Assembly (NCBI RefSeq): GCF_002706375.1
Contig: NZ_CP017706.1
Span: 1,612,001-1,676,000, forward strand
DNA length: 64,000 bases
Direction of reading: 5' to 3'
Origin: Lactobacillus amylovorus DSM 20531
Lineage (GTDB): Bacteria; Bacillota; Bacilli; Lactobacillales; Lactobacillaceae
Below the pieces are notes generated by a model, which had not been told where the DNA came from, made no database searches, and was given only the letters and a program-made list of their open reading frames with translations. Of the stretch, positions 57,750-64,000 are shown one piece after another. Numbering within the stretch: the stretch's first letter is position 1; every line of letters begins with the position of its first letter. Position numbers and translations under genes: made by a program.

Positions 57750-58328
57750 ATGTTTACACGTTCATCGAAATGGAATGTTAAGTCGATTATTTTAGTAGCC
57801 TTGATTGGGATCATCATGGGGGTTATCTACACCTATGGTTTCAACAATGTGTATAACTTGGTTAAGTTGAGTTTTTTGCCAACGGGTTATGCACCAGTTG
57901 TGGATAATATCTTCACGGGTCTTTGGTACATGGCAGCACCGCTTGCAATGTACTTTGTGCCCACAGTAGGTTCCGGTACGATTGGCGAATTAATTGCCGC
58001 TACAGTAGAAATGGCGATCGGTGGCCAATGGGGCGCACTTACCATCTTGGAAGGTTTGATCCAAGGTGCCACTAACGAGATCGGCTTTTTCCCTAAAAAG
58101 TCTCGTTACGAAAGATTTTCTTGGGCCAGCGTCTTAACCGGTGCCTTCTTTGCCAACCTTGGTGGTTTTATCCCATCATATTTCATCTTTGGTTGGAGTC
58201 ACTACCGTCCAAGCTTGCAAATTTTGATGTTTATTACCAGTATGATTTCTGCTTTATTATTTGATGGCGTTTTGGTTAAATTGATTACCAACTTGTTTGA
58301 TAAGGCACTTAAGCCCAAGACAAAATAA
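57750..58328 (+). CDS. ykoE: YkoE-type ECF transporter S component (thiamine/HMP precursor)
   Basis: 192 aa, five to six membrane segments. Features: LVALIGIIMGVIYTYGFNNV at the N-terminus, then PTVGSGTIGELIAATVEMAI near residue 72 and LEGLIQGATNEIGF. The family provides the substrate-binding subunit of an energy-coupling-factor transporter. The TPP riboswitch directly upstream supports thiamine or its pyrimidine part as substrate. The usual YkoD/YkoC partners are absent here, so it must share the general EcfA-A'-T module encoded elsewhere. Confidence 0.88.
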   Translation: MFTRSSKWNVKSIILVALIGIIMGVIYTYGFNNVYNLVKLSFLPTGYAPVVDNIFTGLWYMAAPLAMYFVPTVGSGTIGELIAATVEMAIGGQWGALTILEGLIQGATNEIGFFPKKSRYERFSWASVLTGAFFANLGGFIPSYFIFGWSHYRPSLQILMFITSMISALLFDGVLVKLITNLFDKALKPKTK

Positions 58329-58399
58329 CTATAATCAATCCCTTTTTGACATATACACACTTTTATATGACCATATCTATGCTAGAATGGATTATAGGA

Positions 58400-58413
58400 T
58401 GCATGCGCTTTCA
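58400..58413. promoter_or_regulatory. Putative cre site before the broken MFS-like gene
   Basis: TGCATGCGCTTTCA, on the other strand TGAAAGCGCATGCA, matches the CcpA consensus closely and lies 17 bases before the start. Confidence 0.5.
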
Positions 58414-58429
58414 TAAAGAAGGGATTTAT

Positions 58430-58951
58430 ATGAAACGATCGAAGGAAGAAAAAGAAGCTGAAGCGGAGGCCATTAAGAATTGAAATCCGCGTTATAAGCA
58501 TAATGTCATTATTTATTTGTGGATTTACGGCATTTTAGGTGCAGTCACTGGGATTACCAACGATGCAGCTTTGTCATATTATAAAATCGTTGCGTCGCAC
58601 CTGATTTTCGGGTTAAACATTTTTAATGCAGCAACTGCGATTTTGATGTCCATTATGATCGCAACGGTGCACAAGTGGGGTTATCGTAAGATCTTGCTTA
58701 TTTTGCCGCCAATGACCGCAATCTTTATGGCTTTAACCTGTGTAACGACCAATCAGTTTATTATCATGATCGCCTATGCCATTGTGGGTGTCATCGATGG
58801 TTTGCTCACTGAATTCTACTTGTTCAATACACCAAATGGCTATGCTAATGCTTACTACATTGCAACTGTCATTTATGTCATTGCTAGTGTCTTGCTTCTG
58901 GTCTTCTTTGCCAAGAAGCACAACAGAATTTTGGATGATGAAAAGAAATAA
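58430..58951 (+). pseudogene. MFS-like membrane protein, nonsense mutation and probable internal deletion
   Basis: ATG 58430 behind GAAGGGA starts KRSKEEKEAEAEAIKN, then TGA at 58481; the same frame continues NPRYKHNVIIYLWIYG and four membrane helices (ILGAVTGITNDAALSYY; FNAATAILMSIMIATVH), ending at 58951 with a last helix and a charged tail. The part before AIVGVID looks like the start of an MFS-type transporter and the part after FNTPNGYANAY like the end of one, so the middle has been lost. Even with readthrough, only about 174 residues remain. IS1182 lies 13 bases behind it. Confidence 0.65.
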
Positions 58952-60653
58952 TTGAAAGTGCAAAGTGTCTGGGAAGAAATTTGATTTTTAGCCCGGATAT
59001 AAAAACACAGAAATTCATTATTTTTAGTGAATTCCTGTGTTTTTTGTTTTTGAAATGAAAATTCGAAGGCTTTACCTTCTTCTTGGCTCCATATTTTTTC
59101 AAATTCATCGTCATGAACATGATACCGACATCCGTTTCGACTTTCTTTTTGCCTCTTAAATGCGTTCTGCGCATACCAAATACACTCTTCATGTGCCCAA
59201 AAATTGGCTCCACATCTGACTTGCGACAGCCATAGATGCGTTTGCCTTCTTTGCTTTGAAGAGTCTCTTTTGCTTTTTCTTTTAAATACTGCCAGTTAGG
59301 ATTGTAGTGAATCTGTCTTTGTCGACCTGTTTTGGTTTTAGCCAATTGGGTCAGTTCTTCAGTTAGCTGGAACTCGTCGGCTTCATAGATCTTAAAGTTT
59401 CTGACCATGCCAGTAGATCGATCTTTTCTTTGACTATAATATTTGAAGTTGAAGCGGACGCCTGATTTATCTACGTAATAGTCTTCTTCTTCGTTATAGT
59501 ACCAGTTGTCGACCTTTGATGGATCTTTCTTATATTTTCGCGTTTGTTCTTTTTCGTATTGGGTATACGGAATCTGATAGTTCTTATCTGAATAATTCTC
59601 TTCCAGAATCGAGTAATTGTATTCACTGCCATAGCCCGCATCGGCCACAATATTTTGAAACTTATCGAGAATTCCTCTGGACTTCATTTGGTCTAGAAAT
59701 GGTTCGAATGTTCTAAAGTCAGTCGGATTAGGAAACAGGGCAAAATCAACTATATATTGATTAGTAGTCGCTGCCTGAATATTGTAGCCTGGCTTTAGCT
59801 GCCCGTTTTTCATATGATCTTCTTTCATATGCATGAAGGTGGCATCATGATCTGTTTTAGAGTAGCTGTTACGGCCAGCAAAGATCTCTTCAGCTTCTTC
59901 GTACTTTTTAGCACGCGGAATAAAATCTTTTCTGAGTTTATGTGCGATCTTCTTTAATTCACGGCGCTTGGCCTTATTTTTTGATCCGCCTGGAATGGCT
60001 TTAGGTTCTCGATCAATTTTCTCGGTCAGCTTCTCAACTTCTTTTTCCGTTTCTTGAGCCAGAATCTCTAAGCCTTGACTAGTTTGGGCTTCTTCTTCGG
60101 CCATGGCTTTGACTACTTCTTTATTGATCAGTTCTTCATATAAAGCAGACACGTCTTCCTTTAACTTGGCATGATACTTCTCAATAGCTTTTCGCCAGAC
60201 AAAAGTGTACCTGTTGGCGTCCGCTTCAATCTTAGTACCATCGATAAAAACTGCATTTTCACGGATTAATCCCTCATCTTCTAATAATGAAGTAAAGTAG
60301 ACAAAGCACTGCTTAATTACCTTATTGGCATGGTCGCTTGATCTGAAATTATTGATCGTGTGATAAGAAATCTTTCTATTGTCAGCCAAAATCATCATGG
60401 GCAGATTCTCTTCTAGCATTCTTTCAATTTTTCTGCCTGAAAAAACTCTTCTAGAATAAGCAAAGAGTAAAATCTTAAGCATCATTGCCGGGTGATATGC
60501 AGGTCTGCCTGTATTAGAAGTGGTTTCTAAGATAACTTCGTTAGGAATAGAATCAACGAATTCACTGATAACACTGGCAATGTGATTTGCAGGGATAGAA
60601 AAATCTAAATTTAATGATAAAGTAGTTTGTCCTGTGATATAATTTTGATACAT
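58884..60653 (-). CDS. IS1182-family transposase
   Basis: 589 aa from ATG 60653 (MYQNYITGQTTLSLNLDF); a GTG four codons earlier is in frame. The N-terminal DUF772-type region reads TGRPAYHPAMMLKILLFAYS and the DDE catalytic domain holds FIDGTKIEADANRYTFVW near residue 135, later VADAGYGSEYNY and YGCRKSDVEPIFGHMKSVFG. The coding frame has no stop inside the element: it passes through the terminal hairpin and inverted repeat and ends in the flanking DNA at 58884, antisense to the broken MFS-like gene. The last 27 residues are therefore foreign and depend on the insertion site. Confidence 0.9.
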   Translation of the reverse strand: MYQNYITGQTTLSLNLDFSIPANHIASVISEFVDSIPNEVILETTSNTGRPAYHPAMMLKILLFAYSRRVFSGRKIERMLEENLPMMILADNRKISYHTINNFRSSDHANKVIKQCFVYFTSLLEDEGLIRENAVFIDGTKIEADANRYTFVWRKAIEKYHAKLKEDVSALYEELINKEVVKAMAEEEAQTSQGLEILAQETEKEVEKLTEKIDREPKAIPGGSKNKAKRRELKKIAHKLRKDFIPRAKKYEEAEEIFAGRNSYSKTDHDATFMHMKEDHMKNGQLKPGYNIQAATTNQYIVDFALFPNPTDFRTFEPFLDQMKSRGILDKFQNIVADAGYGSEYNYSILEENYSDKNYQIPYTQYEKEQTRKYKKDPSKVDNWYYNEEEDYYVDKSGVRFNFKYYSQRKDRSTGMVRNFKIYEADEFQLTEELTQLAKTKTGRQRQIHYNPNWQYLKEKAKETLQSKEGKRIYGCRKSDVEPIFGHMKSVFGMRRTHLRGKKKVETDVGIMFMTMNLKKYGAKKKVKPSNFHFKNKKHRNSLKIMNFCVFISGLKIKFLPRHFALSIISFHHPKFCCASWQRRPEARH

Positions 60654-60794
60654 GTTTAAGCCCACTTTCTATTGTTTTTTTGTGGTGATTAAATAATATC
60701 AAGGAATGGGTTTAAAGTATACAAAAAGAGCGATGACTTCTTATGAAGTTCATCGCTTTTTTCATGGCCTGGAAATTAGTTTTTTCCCAGACAC
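58965..60794 (-). mobile_element. IS1182-family insertion sequence
   Basis: Terminal inverted repeats GTGTCTGGGAA (58965) and TTCCCAGACAC (ending 60794) enclose one transposase gene. Both ends also hold hairpins (59001-59046 and 60724-60761) that would shield the gene from outside transcription. No target duplication was found: the left flank is GTGCAAA and the right flank starts TTTTTCTACC, the end of an IS110 element. Confidence 0.88.
60724..60762. terminator. Hairpin at the IS1182 right end
   Basis: AAAGAGCGATGACTTC / GAAGTTCATCGCTTTTTT, an imperfect but strong stem with T run, upstream of the transposase gene. Confidence 0.75.
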
Positions 60795-60852
60795 TTTTTC
60801 TACCTAAAATCAAGTATTATCAGTAATTTTCTTAATTAATTTATACTCTATT
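60795..60852. repeat. 58-bp IS110 end repeat, copy 1
   Basis: Starts TTTTTCTACCTAAAATCAAG; identical to 62273-62330 at 57 of 58 positions. Confidence 0.9.
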
Positions 60853-60991
60853 TAATTGGAATATTGGTACGAATAGAGTTAGATTAGTCAAAATAGAAAA
60901 TATTGTAATATTAGAAAGTGACACAAATAAACCTATGAGTATTGTAGTTTCTTCATAGGTTGCTATACTAAAGATGATTATTTGATTTCAA
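60853..60991 (-). ncRNA. Candidate IS110 bridge/seek RNA region, element 1
   Basis: The 197 bases between the transposase stop and the element end hold no gene. On the minus strand they contain ACCTATGA-AGAAACTACAATAC-TCATAGGT (60932-60962 region), a hairpin kept in the second copy with the same stem and the same AAACTACAA loop core while the sequence around it differs. IS110-family transposases use a structured RNA made from the element flank to choose targets; a 3' location is known for the IS1111-type branch. This is a proposal, not a proven RNA. Confidence 0.4.
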
Positions 60992-62218
60992 CTAAAGTTT
61001 TTGGTTTTGAGTGGCTATGTTGTAGTCATATAATTGATTATGTTTTATTAAAGCAAATAGCGTGCGTATTAGTTTATGCACGGATGCAATGGCAATCTTT
61101 TTGTAGCCTCGGCTATGAGAAGATTGCTTTTTCTTATCGTAATAATCAGTAATATGACAAGGACAAGTGGTTTTTACTGTCTCCATTTGAGTAATAACGC
61201 GATACAGTATCTTTCTGGCTATGTGATTACCATGTTTGGTAATACCCAGACGACTGTCTTTGTCACCAGATTGAGAACGGCCTGGATCAATACCAACAAA
61301 GGCATCAATTTGAGCTGAAGTATTGAAACGTCTTAAGTCCCCAAGTTCTGCGATTAATCTTAAGGCAGTAGTTCTAGCAATTCCAGGGATACTTAAATAA
61401 ATCGTTAACGCACGTGCATTAACAACCTTAGTCAGCTTTTCCATATAATTAATAACCTGATCTCTTTCATTGCTTAAAGACAACAGATTAGAGATAGTGC
61501 GTTGAATAGCTCTCACTGTAATGCCATTTTTTCTATCGTAAGGATAAGCTTGTCTAGCGAAAGCATATAGTCTAGCAGTAAGATACTGTGCTCTTTGACG
61601 ACCAATACCTGATATAGACAATAATCTTTGCTTGACTTGATCTTCATTCATATCCAGGACATATTGAGCATGCGGAAACAAGCTAACAATGGTCCAGTAA
61701 ATTTTTCCAGAAGGGTTGGACAGTATGTGCTCTATTTGAGGAAAAGTTGATTGCAAGTTGCGGTGAAGTTGATTCTTATTAACGATCAAAGCTCTGGTAA
61801 GCTCTTCATAATAACGACTAGCTGCTTGAAGTTCGTGATATTCTCTAGATTGAGGAGCTTGAAGTTTTTGTGGTGAGCTAAATTGAATCAAGGCTAAATG
61901 ATAAGCATCAAGCTTGTCAGTTTTATTATGTCTTAGATTGTTATCCATTAGCTTCTTAGCCTTCAGAGGATTAAGTTTTAAATATTTTATGTGGTAATCT
62001 TCTAAAAATGCCTGTAAGCTCAGTGAATATACACCGGTAGCTTCAAAAACCACTAAAGGAGTTATTAAGTATTGATTCAAATGATCTAGTAAATCTTGAT
62101 AGCCAAATGAATCATTAGTGATAGTAAAAGTATTGCCTTGCTTAATACAATCAATGACTACACAGACAGTAGACGATCTACTGCTAACATCAATACCAAA
62201 GATAATATTTTGATTCAT
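60992..62218 (-). CDS. IS110-family DEDD transposase, element 1
   Basis: 408 aa from ATG 62218 behind GGAGG; the frame opens 18 codons earlier inside the flank. RuvC-like DEDD domain: FGIDVSSRSSTVCVV (D, about residue 8), VVFEATGVYS (E near 57) and NKTDKLDAYHLAL (D..D near 100). The C-terminal transposase_20 part has SIPGIARTTALRLIAELG and FVGIDPGRSQSGDKDS with the catalytic serine in QSG near residue 325. Complete and probably active. Such recombinases cut and join DNA guided by an element-encoded RNA. Confidence 0.93.
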   Translation of the reverse strand: MNQNIIFGIDVSSRSSTVCVVIDCIKQGNTFTITNDSFGYQDLLDHLNQYLITPLVVFEATGVYSLSLQAFLEDYHIKYLKLNPLKAKKLMDNNLRHNKTDKLDAYHLALIQFSSPQKLQAPQSREYHELQAASRYYEELTRALIVNKNQLHRNLQSTFPQIEHILSNPSGKIYWTIVSLFPHAQYVLDMNEDQVKQRLLSISGIGRQRAQYLTARLYAFARQAYPYDRKNGITVRAIQRTISNLLSLSNERDQVINYMEKLTKVVNARALTIYLSIPGIARTTALRLIAELGDLRRFNTSAQIDAFVGIDPGRSQSGDKDSRLGITKHGNHIARKILYRVITQMETVKTTCPCHITDYYDKKKQSSHSRGYKKIAIASVHKLIRTLFALIKHNQLYDYNIATQNQKL

Positions 62219-62272
62219 AATTCTAACCTCCGAGTGAAGATAAACAGCTTTATCAACCCTATTTGATTCCAA

Positions 62273-62330
62273 TTTTTCTACCTAAAATCAAGTATTATCA
62301 GTAATTTTCTTAATTAATTTATATTCTATT
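62273..62330. repeat. 58-bp IS110 end repeat, copy 2
   Basis: 57 of 58 bases identical to 60795-60852; the last eight (ATTCTATT) are the target duplicated by IS982. Confidence 0.9.
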
Positions 62331-63292
62331 ACGCGTGGTGCTAGTTAAATCGTTCTAGACAATAAGCCAAATTATAAGCTAAAATTGCAATTTCCAACCG
62401 GCTTTGAAAGCCTATCAGACTACGTGCTCGATTGTTCTCGGCATTGTAATAGGTCAGAAGCGAAAAGTCGCTTTCAATTGTTCTGCGAATAGCCATCAAT
62501 TGATGATCATTGTGCTTTTTAGCTCCTGTCATATTTTTACGATATGGTGTCCAAAGTTCGTAACCCATTTGTTTTAGCTGTTGATGCAGTTCTTTGCCTA
62601 AATAGCCTTCGTCGCCAAGAAGATAGTAATTAGATGGATGGGTATTTCCCATCAGTTCAACTGTCTCCCTGGCATCATGAACTGATGCCTTTGTTACGAC
62701 ATAATCAAGAATGTAACCGTCATCGCTAACAATGGCATGAACTTTGAAACCATAGAAGTAAATTTTCTTGGTGTCCTTATAACCAATGTTGGCATAACCG
62801 CGAAAAATTTTAGCACGATAGTTGCGAATTGGTTGGCAAACAGGTACCGGAAAGCTGTCAATGATCAAGAACTGTCCATTCAGGTCAACCTTTTTATTCA
62901 TTTCTTGCCGTATCTGATAAATCAATTGCAATAGCTGACGTGAACGCCGATTAAAACGTGAGTGTGATAAACAATTGAAACATTCACAGAATCTTCTTTG
63001 TGATTCAATTCCTGTCTTAGCTTGCCAGATAAGTAAAGCCAAAATCAGACTGTCCGTAGTTTTAATTTGATCAATATTTCGCCGATGAGTAAACTCAGCC
63101 GGTGCATACAAACGATACCAGTGCCGACAAATTATCACTAAATCTTTAAAACTAACTTGTAAATGGTGGCTAAAACGCTTAAGCTTAAGGCAGTTCAATC
63201 AGATCAGACTCTTTTATTTTTGATACTACAACTTGAGTCTAGTCCGATTGGACTTTTTTATTAACTAAAACGATTTAACTAGCACCACGCGT
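62331..63292 (-). mobile_element. IS982-family insertion sequence, complete
   Basis: Perfect 24-bp terminal inverted repeats starting ACGCGTGGTGCTAGTTAAAT, and an 8-bp target duplication ATTCTATT at 62323-62330 and 63293-63300. Intact ends and duplication indicate a fairly recent insertion into the IS110 flank. Confidence 0.93.
62341..63198 (-). CDS. IS982-family transposase
   Basis: 285 aa, full length. DDE features: LNGQFLIIDSFPVPVCQPIR (first D) near residue 110, YLLGDEGYLGKEL (second D) near 193, and AIRRTIESDFSLLTYYNAEN (E) near 240. The stop codon lies inside the left terminal repeat, so the gene fills almost the whole element. Looks intact. Confidence 0.93.
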   Translation of the reverse strand: MNCLKLKRFSHHLQVSFKDLVIICRHWYRLYAPAEFTHRRNIDQIKTTDSLILALLIWQAKTGIESQRRFCECFNCLSHSRFNRRSRQLLQLIYQIRQEMNKKVDLNGQFLIIDSFPVPVCQPIRNYRAKIFRGYANIGYKDTKKIYFYGFKVHAIVSDDGYILDYVVTKASVHDARETVELMGNTHPSNYYLLGDEGYLGKELHQQLKQMGYELWTPYRKNMTGAKKHNDHQLMAIRRTIESDFSLLTYYNAENNRARSLIGFQSRLEIAILAYNLAYCLERFN

Positions 63293-63322
63293 ATTCTATT
63301 TAATAAAAAGATGGTGCGAATA

Positions 63323-63439
63323 AAGCTGAAAAGATTAAATAAAAGTTTAGTGCATATTTATTAGGTAACACAAAGAAGCCTATGAATTCTTGTAGTTTTT
63401 TCATAGGTTGTTATACTGAAAGTGATTATTTGATTTCAA
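63323..63439 (-). ncRNA. Candidate IS110 bridge/seek RNA region, element 2
   Basis: Counterpart of the element 1 tail. It keeps the hairpin CCTATGAA...TTCATAGG with loop core AAACTACAA (63386-63410 region) and the ATTATTTGATTTCAACTAAAG next to the stop, but differs elsewhere, including 63301-63380. IS982 splits the tail, which may inactivate it. Confidence 0.35.
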
Positions 63440-64000
63440 CTAAAGTCTTTGATTCCTAGTGGCTACGTTGTAATCATATAATTGATTCTTTGTAACCAGT
63501 GCATACATGGTTCGAATTAGTTTATGTACTGATGCAATGGCAATCTTCTTGAAGCCGCGGCTTTGAGAAGATTTTTTTCTATCATAATAGTCAGTAATAT
63601 GACAGGGCTGGGTAGTCTTTACTGATTCCATTTGACCGATACTTAAATACATGATCTTTCTGGCAATTGAATTGCCGTGTTTGGTAATACTTAAATGACT
63701 GTCTAATTCACCAGACTGATAGATGCCAGGATCAATGCCGATAAAAGCATCAATTTGGTTAGGACTGTCAAATCGTCTTAAATCACCTAATTCAGCCAAT
63801 AATCTTAAGGCTGTTGTTTTGGCAATACCAGGAATGCTTTGATAAATGGTTAATATACGGGTATCAGCCTGATTTTTACTGGCTAATTTATACAGGTAGG
63901 CCAGTGCTTCCTTTTTCTCCTGATCAAGAGAAAAAAGACTGGCAATATTTCTTTGAATAGCACGGATAACAATACTATCCTTATTGTCATAGGCACAAGT
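63440..64000 (-). CDS. IS110-family transposase, element 2 (C-terminal part; cut by window edge)
   Basis: The frame stays open to the window edge; the N-terminal DEDD half lies beyond it. Present are the coiled linker (KKEALAYLYKLASKNQADTR), SIPGIAKTTALRLLAELGDL and FIGIDPGIYQSGELDS with the catalytic serine in QSG, and a C-terminus NQLYDYNVATRNQRL almost like that of element 1. Clearly related to, but not a copy of, the first transposase. Confidence 0.9.
   Translation of the reverse strand, partial: TCAYDNKDSIVIRAIQRNIASLFSLDQEKKEALAYLYKLASKNQADTRILTIYQSIPGIAKTTALRLLAELGDLRRFDSPNQIDAFIGIDPGIYQSGELDSHLSITKHGNSIARKIMYLSIGQMESVKTTQPCHITDYYDRKKSSQSRGFKKIAIASVHKLIRTMYALVTKNQLYDYNVATRNQRL

Larger units (their letters stand above)
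60795..62272 (-). mobile_element. IS110-family element 1
   Basis: Transposase with a short 5' flank (62219-62272) and a 197-base non-coding 3' flank. The 3' end (60795-60852) is repeated with one mismatch at 62273-62330, which I take as the same end of a second copy. No terminal inverted repeats, as expected for IS110. The element abuts the inverted repeat of IS1182 on one side and the second IS110 on the other. Confidence 0.75.
62273..64000 (-). mobile_element. IS110-family element 2, interrupted by IS982 and cut by the window edge
   Basis: Its non-coding end is 62273-62330 plus 63301-63439, split by an IS982 insertion; its transposase runs from 63440 past 64000. It has the same orientation as element 1 and directly abuts it, so the two are head to tail. 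Confidence 0.72.

Noticed and set aside
62219..62272. Bridge RNA in the 5' flank of IS110 element 1
   Set aside because: Only about 54 bases are available before the next element end, too short for known guide RNAs of this family.

Overview
This window looks like chromosome from a low-GC Firmicute, most probably a Lactobacillus of the acidophilus/crispatus/helveticus group. The signs are the pcrA-ligA-camS-gatCAB-dgkB operon, niacin salvage with no de novo NAD genes in view, mannose-family PTS, oleate hydratase, GTG/TTG starts, and IS607, ISL3, IS30, IS982, IS1182 and IS110 elements. The species call is inference from gene content; no search was run.

Layout. 1-1000: an IS607-type element (TnpA recombinase, TnpB cut by the edge). 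1103-2927: two wall/envelope glycosyltransferases. 3009-5314: pncB-nadE. 5331-8176: a P-type cation ATPase behind a yybP-ykoY (Mn2+) riboswitch. 8267-11553: a small envelope-polymer cluster (CDP-glycerol-type transferase, flippase, GT32), then a SprT-like protein and tRNA-Leu. 12258-22578: a GH73 glucosaminidase, then pcrA-ligA-camS-gatC-gatA-gatB-dgkB. 22745-25196: an unknown protein, a broken TetR gene, a Bax-inhibitor-1 protein and a small unknown. 25248-26900: an NhaC-type antiporter under a T-box leader with a tyrosine-type specifier. 26993-28345: rlmD-type methyltransferase.

28304-32235 is the most disturbed core region. It is bounded by a 17-bp direct repeat of the rlmD 3' end. Inside are an IS30/ISL3 chimeric transposase remnant, an intact cold-shock gene, a HEPN/ApeA-like remnant, the C-terminal half of an SNF2-type helicase, and an ORF broken by a 44-bp tandem duplication. 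I read this as the decayed remains of an island with defence genes integrated at rlmD.

32258-47817 is mostly housekeeping and transport: GNAT, four tRNAs (Ser, Asp, His, Val), DHA2 exporter, TetR regulator and oleate hydratase with a clear operator, a frameshifted XRE gene, mannose-family PTS (IIAB-IIC-IID), aldo/keto reductase, pyrR-uracil permease behind a PyrR attenuator, HAD phosphatase, a second DHA2 exporter with a cre site, and a DHA1 exporter. 47909-58328 holds an M42 peptidase, an ABC-F protein, an aldo/keto reductase, an unknown protein, an orphan amino-acid binding lipoprotein, a MarR-ABC-ABC exporter operon, and a TPP riboswitch with a YkoE-type ECF S component.

58430-64000 is an insertion-sequence pile-up: a broken MFS-like gene, IS1182, then two IS110-family elements head to tail, the second interrupted by an IS982 element with perfect 24-bp inverted repeats and an 8-bp target duplication. 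The long non-coding tails behind the two IS110 transposases share a conserved hairpin and are candidates for bridge/seek RNAs. Five RNA-based switches (yybP-ykoY, T-box, PyrR attenuator, TPP box and possibly the IS110 RNAs) make the window rich in RNA regulation.
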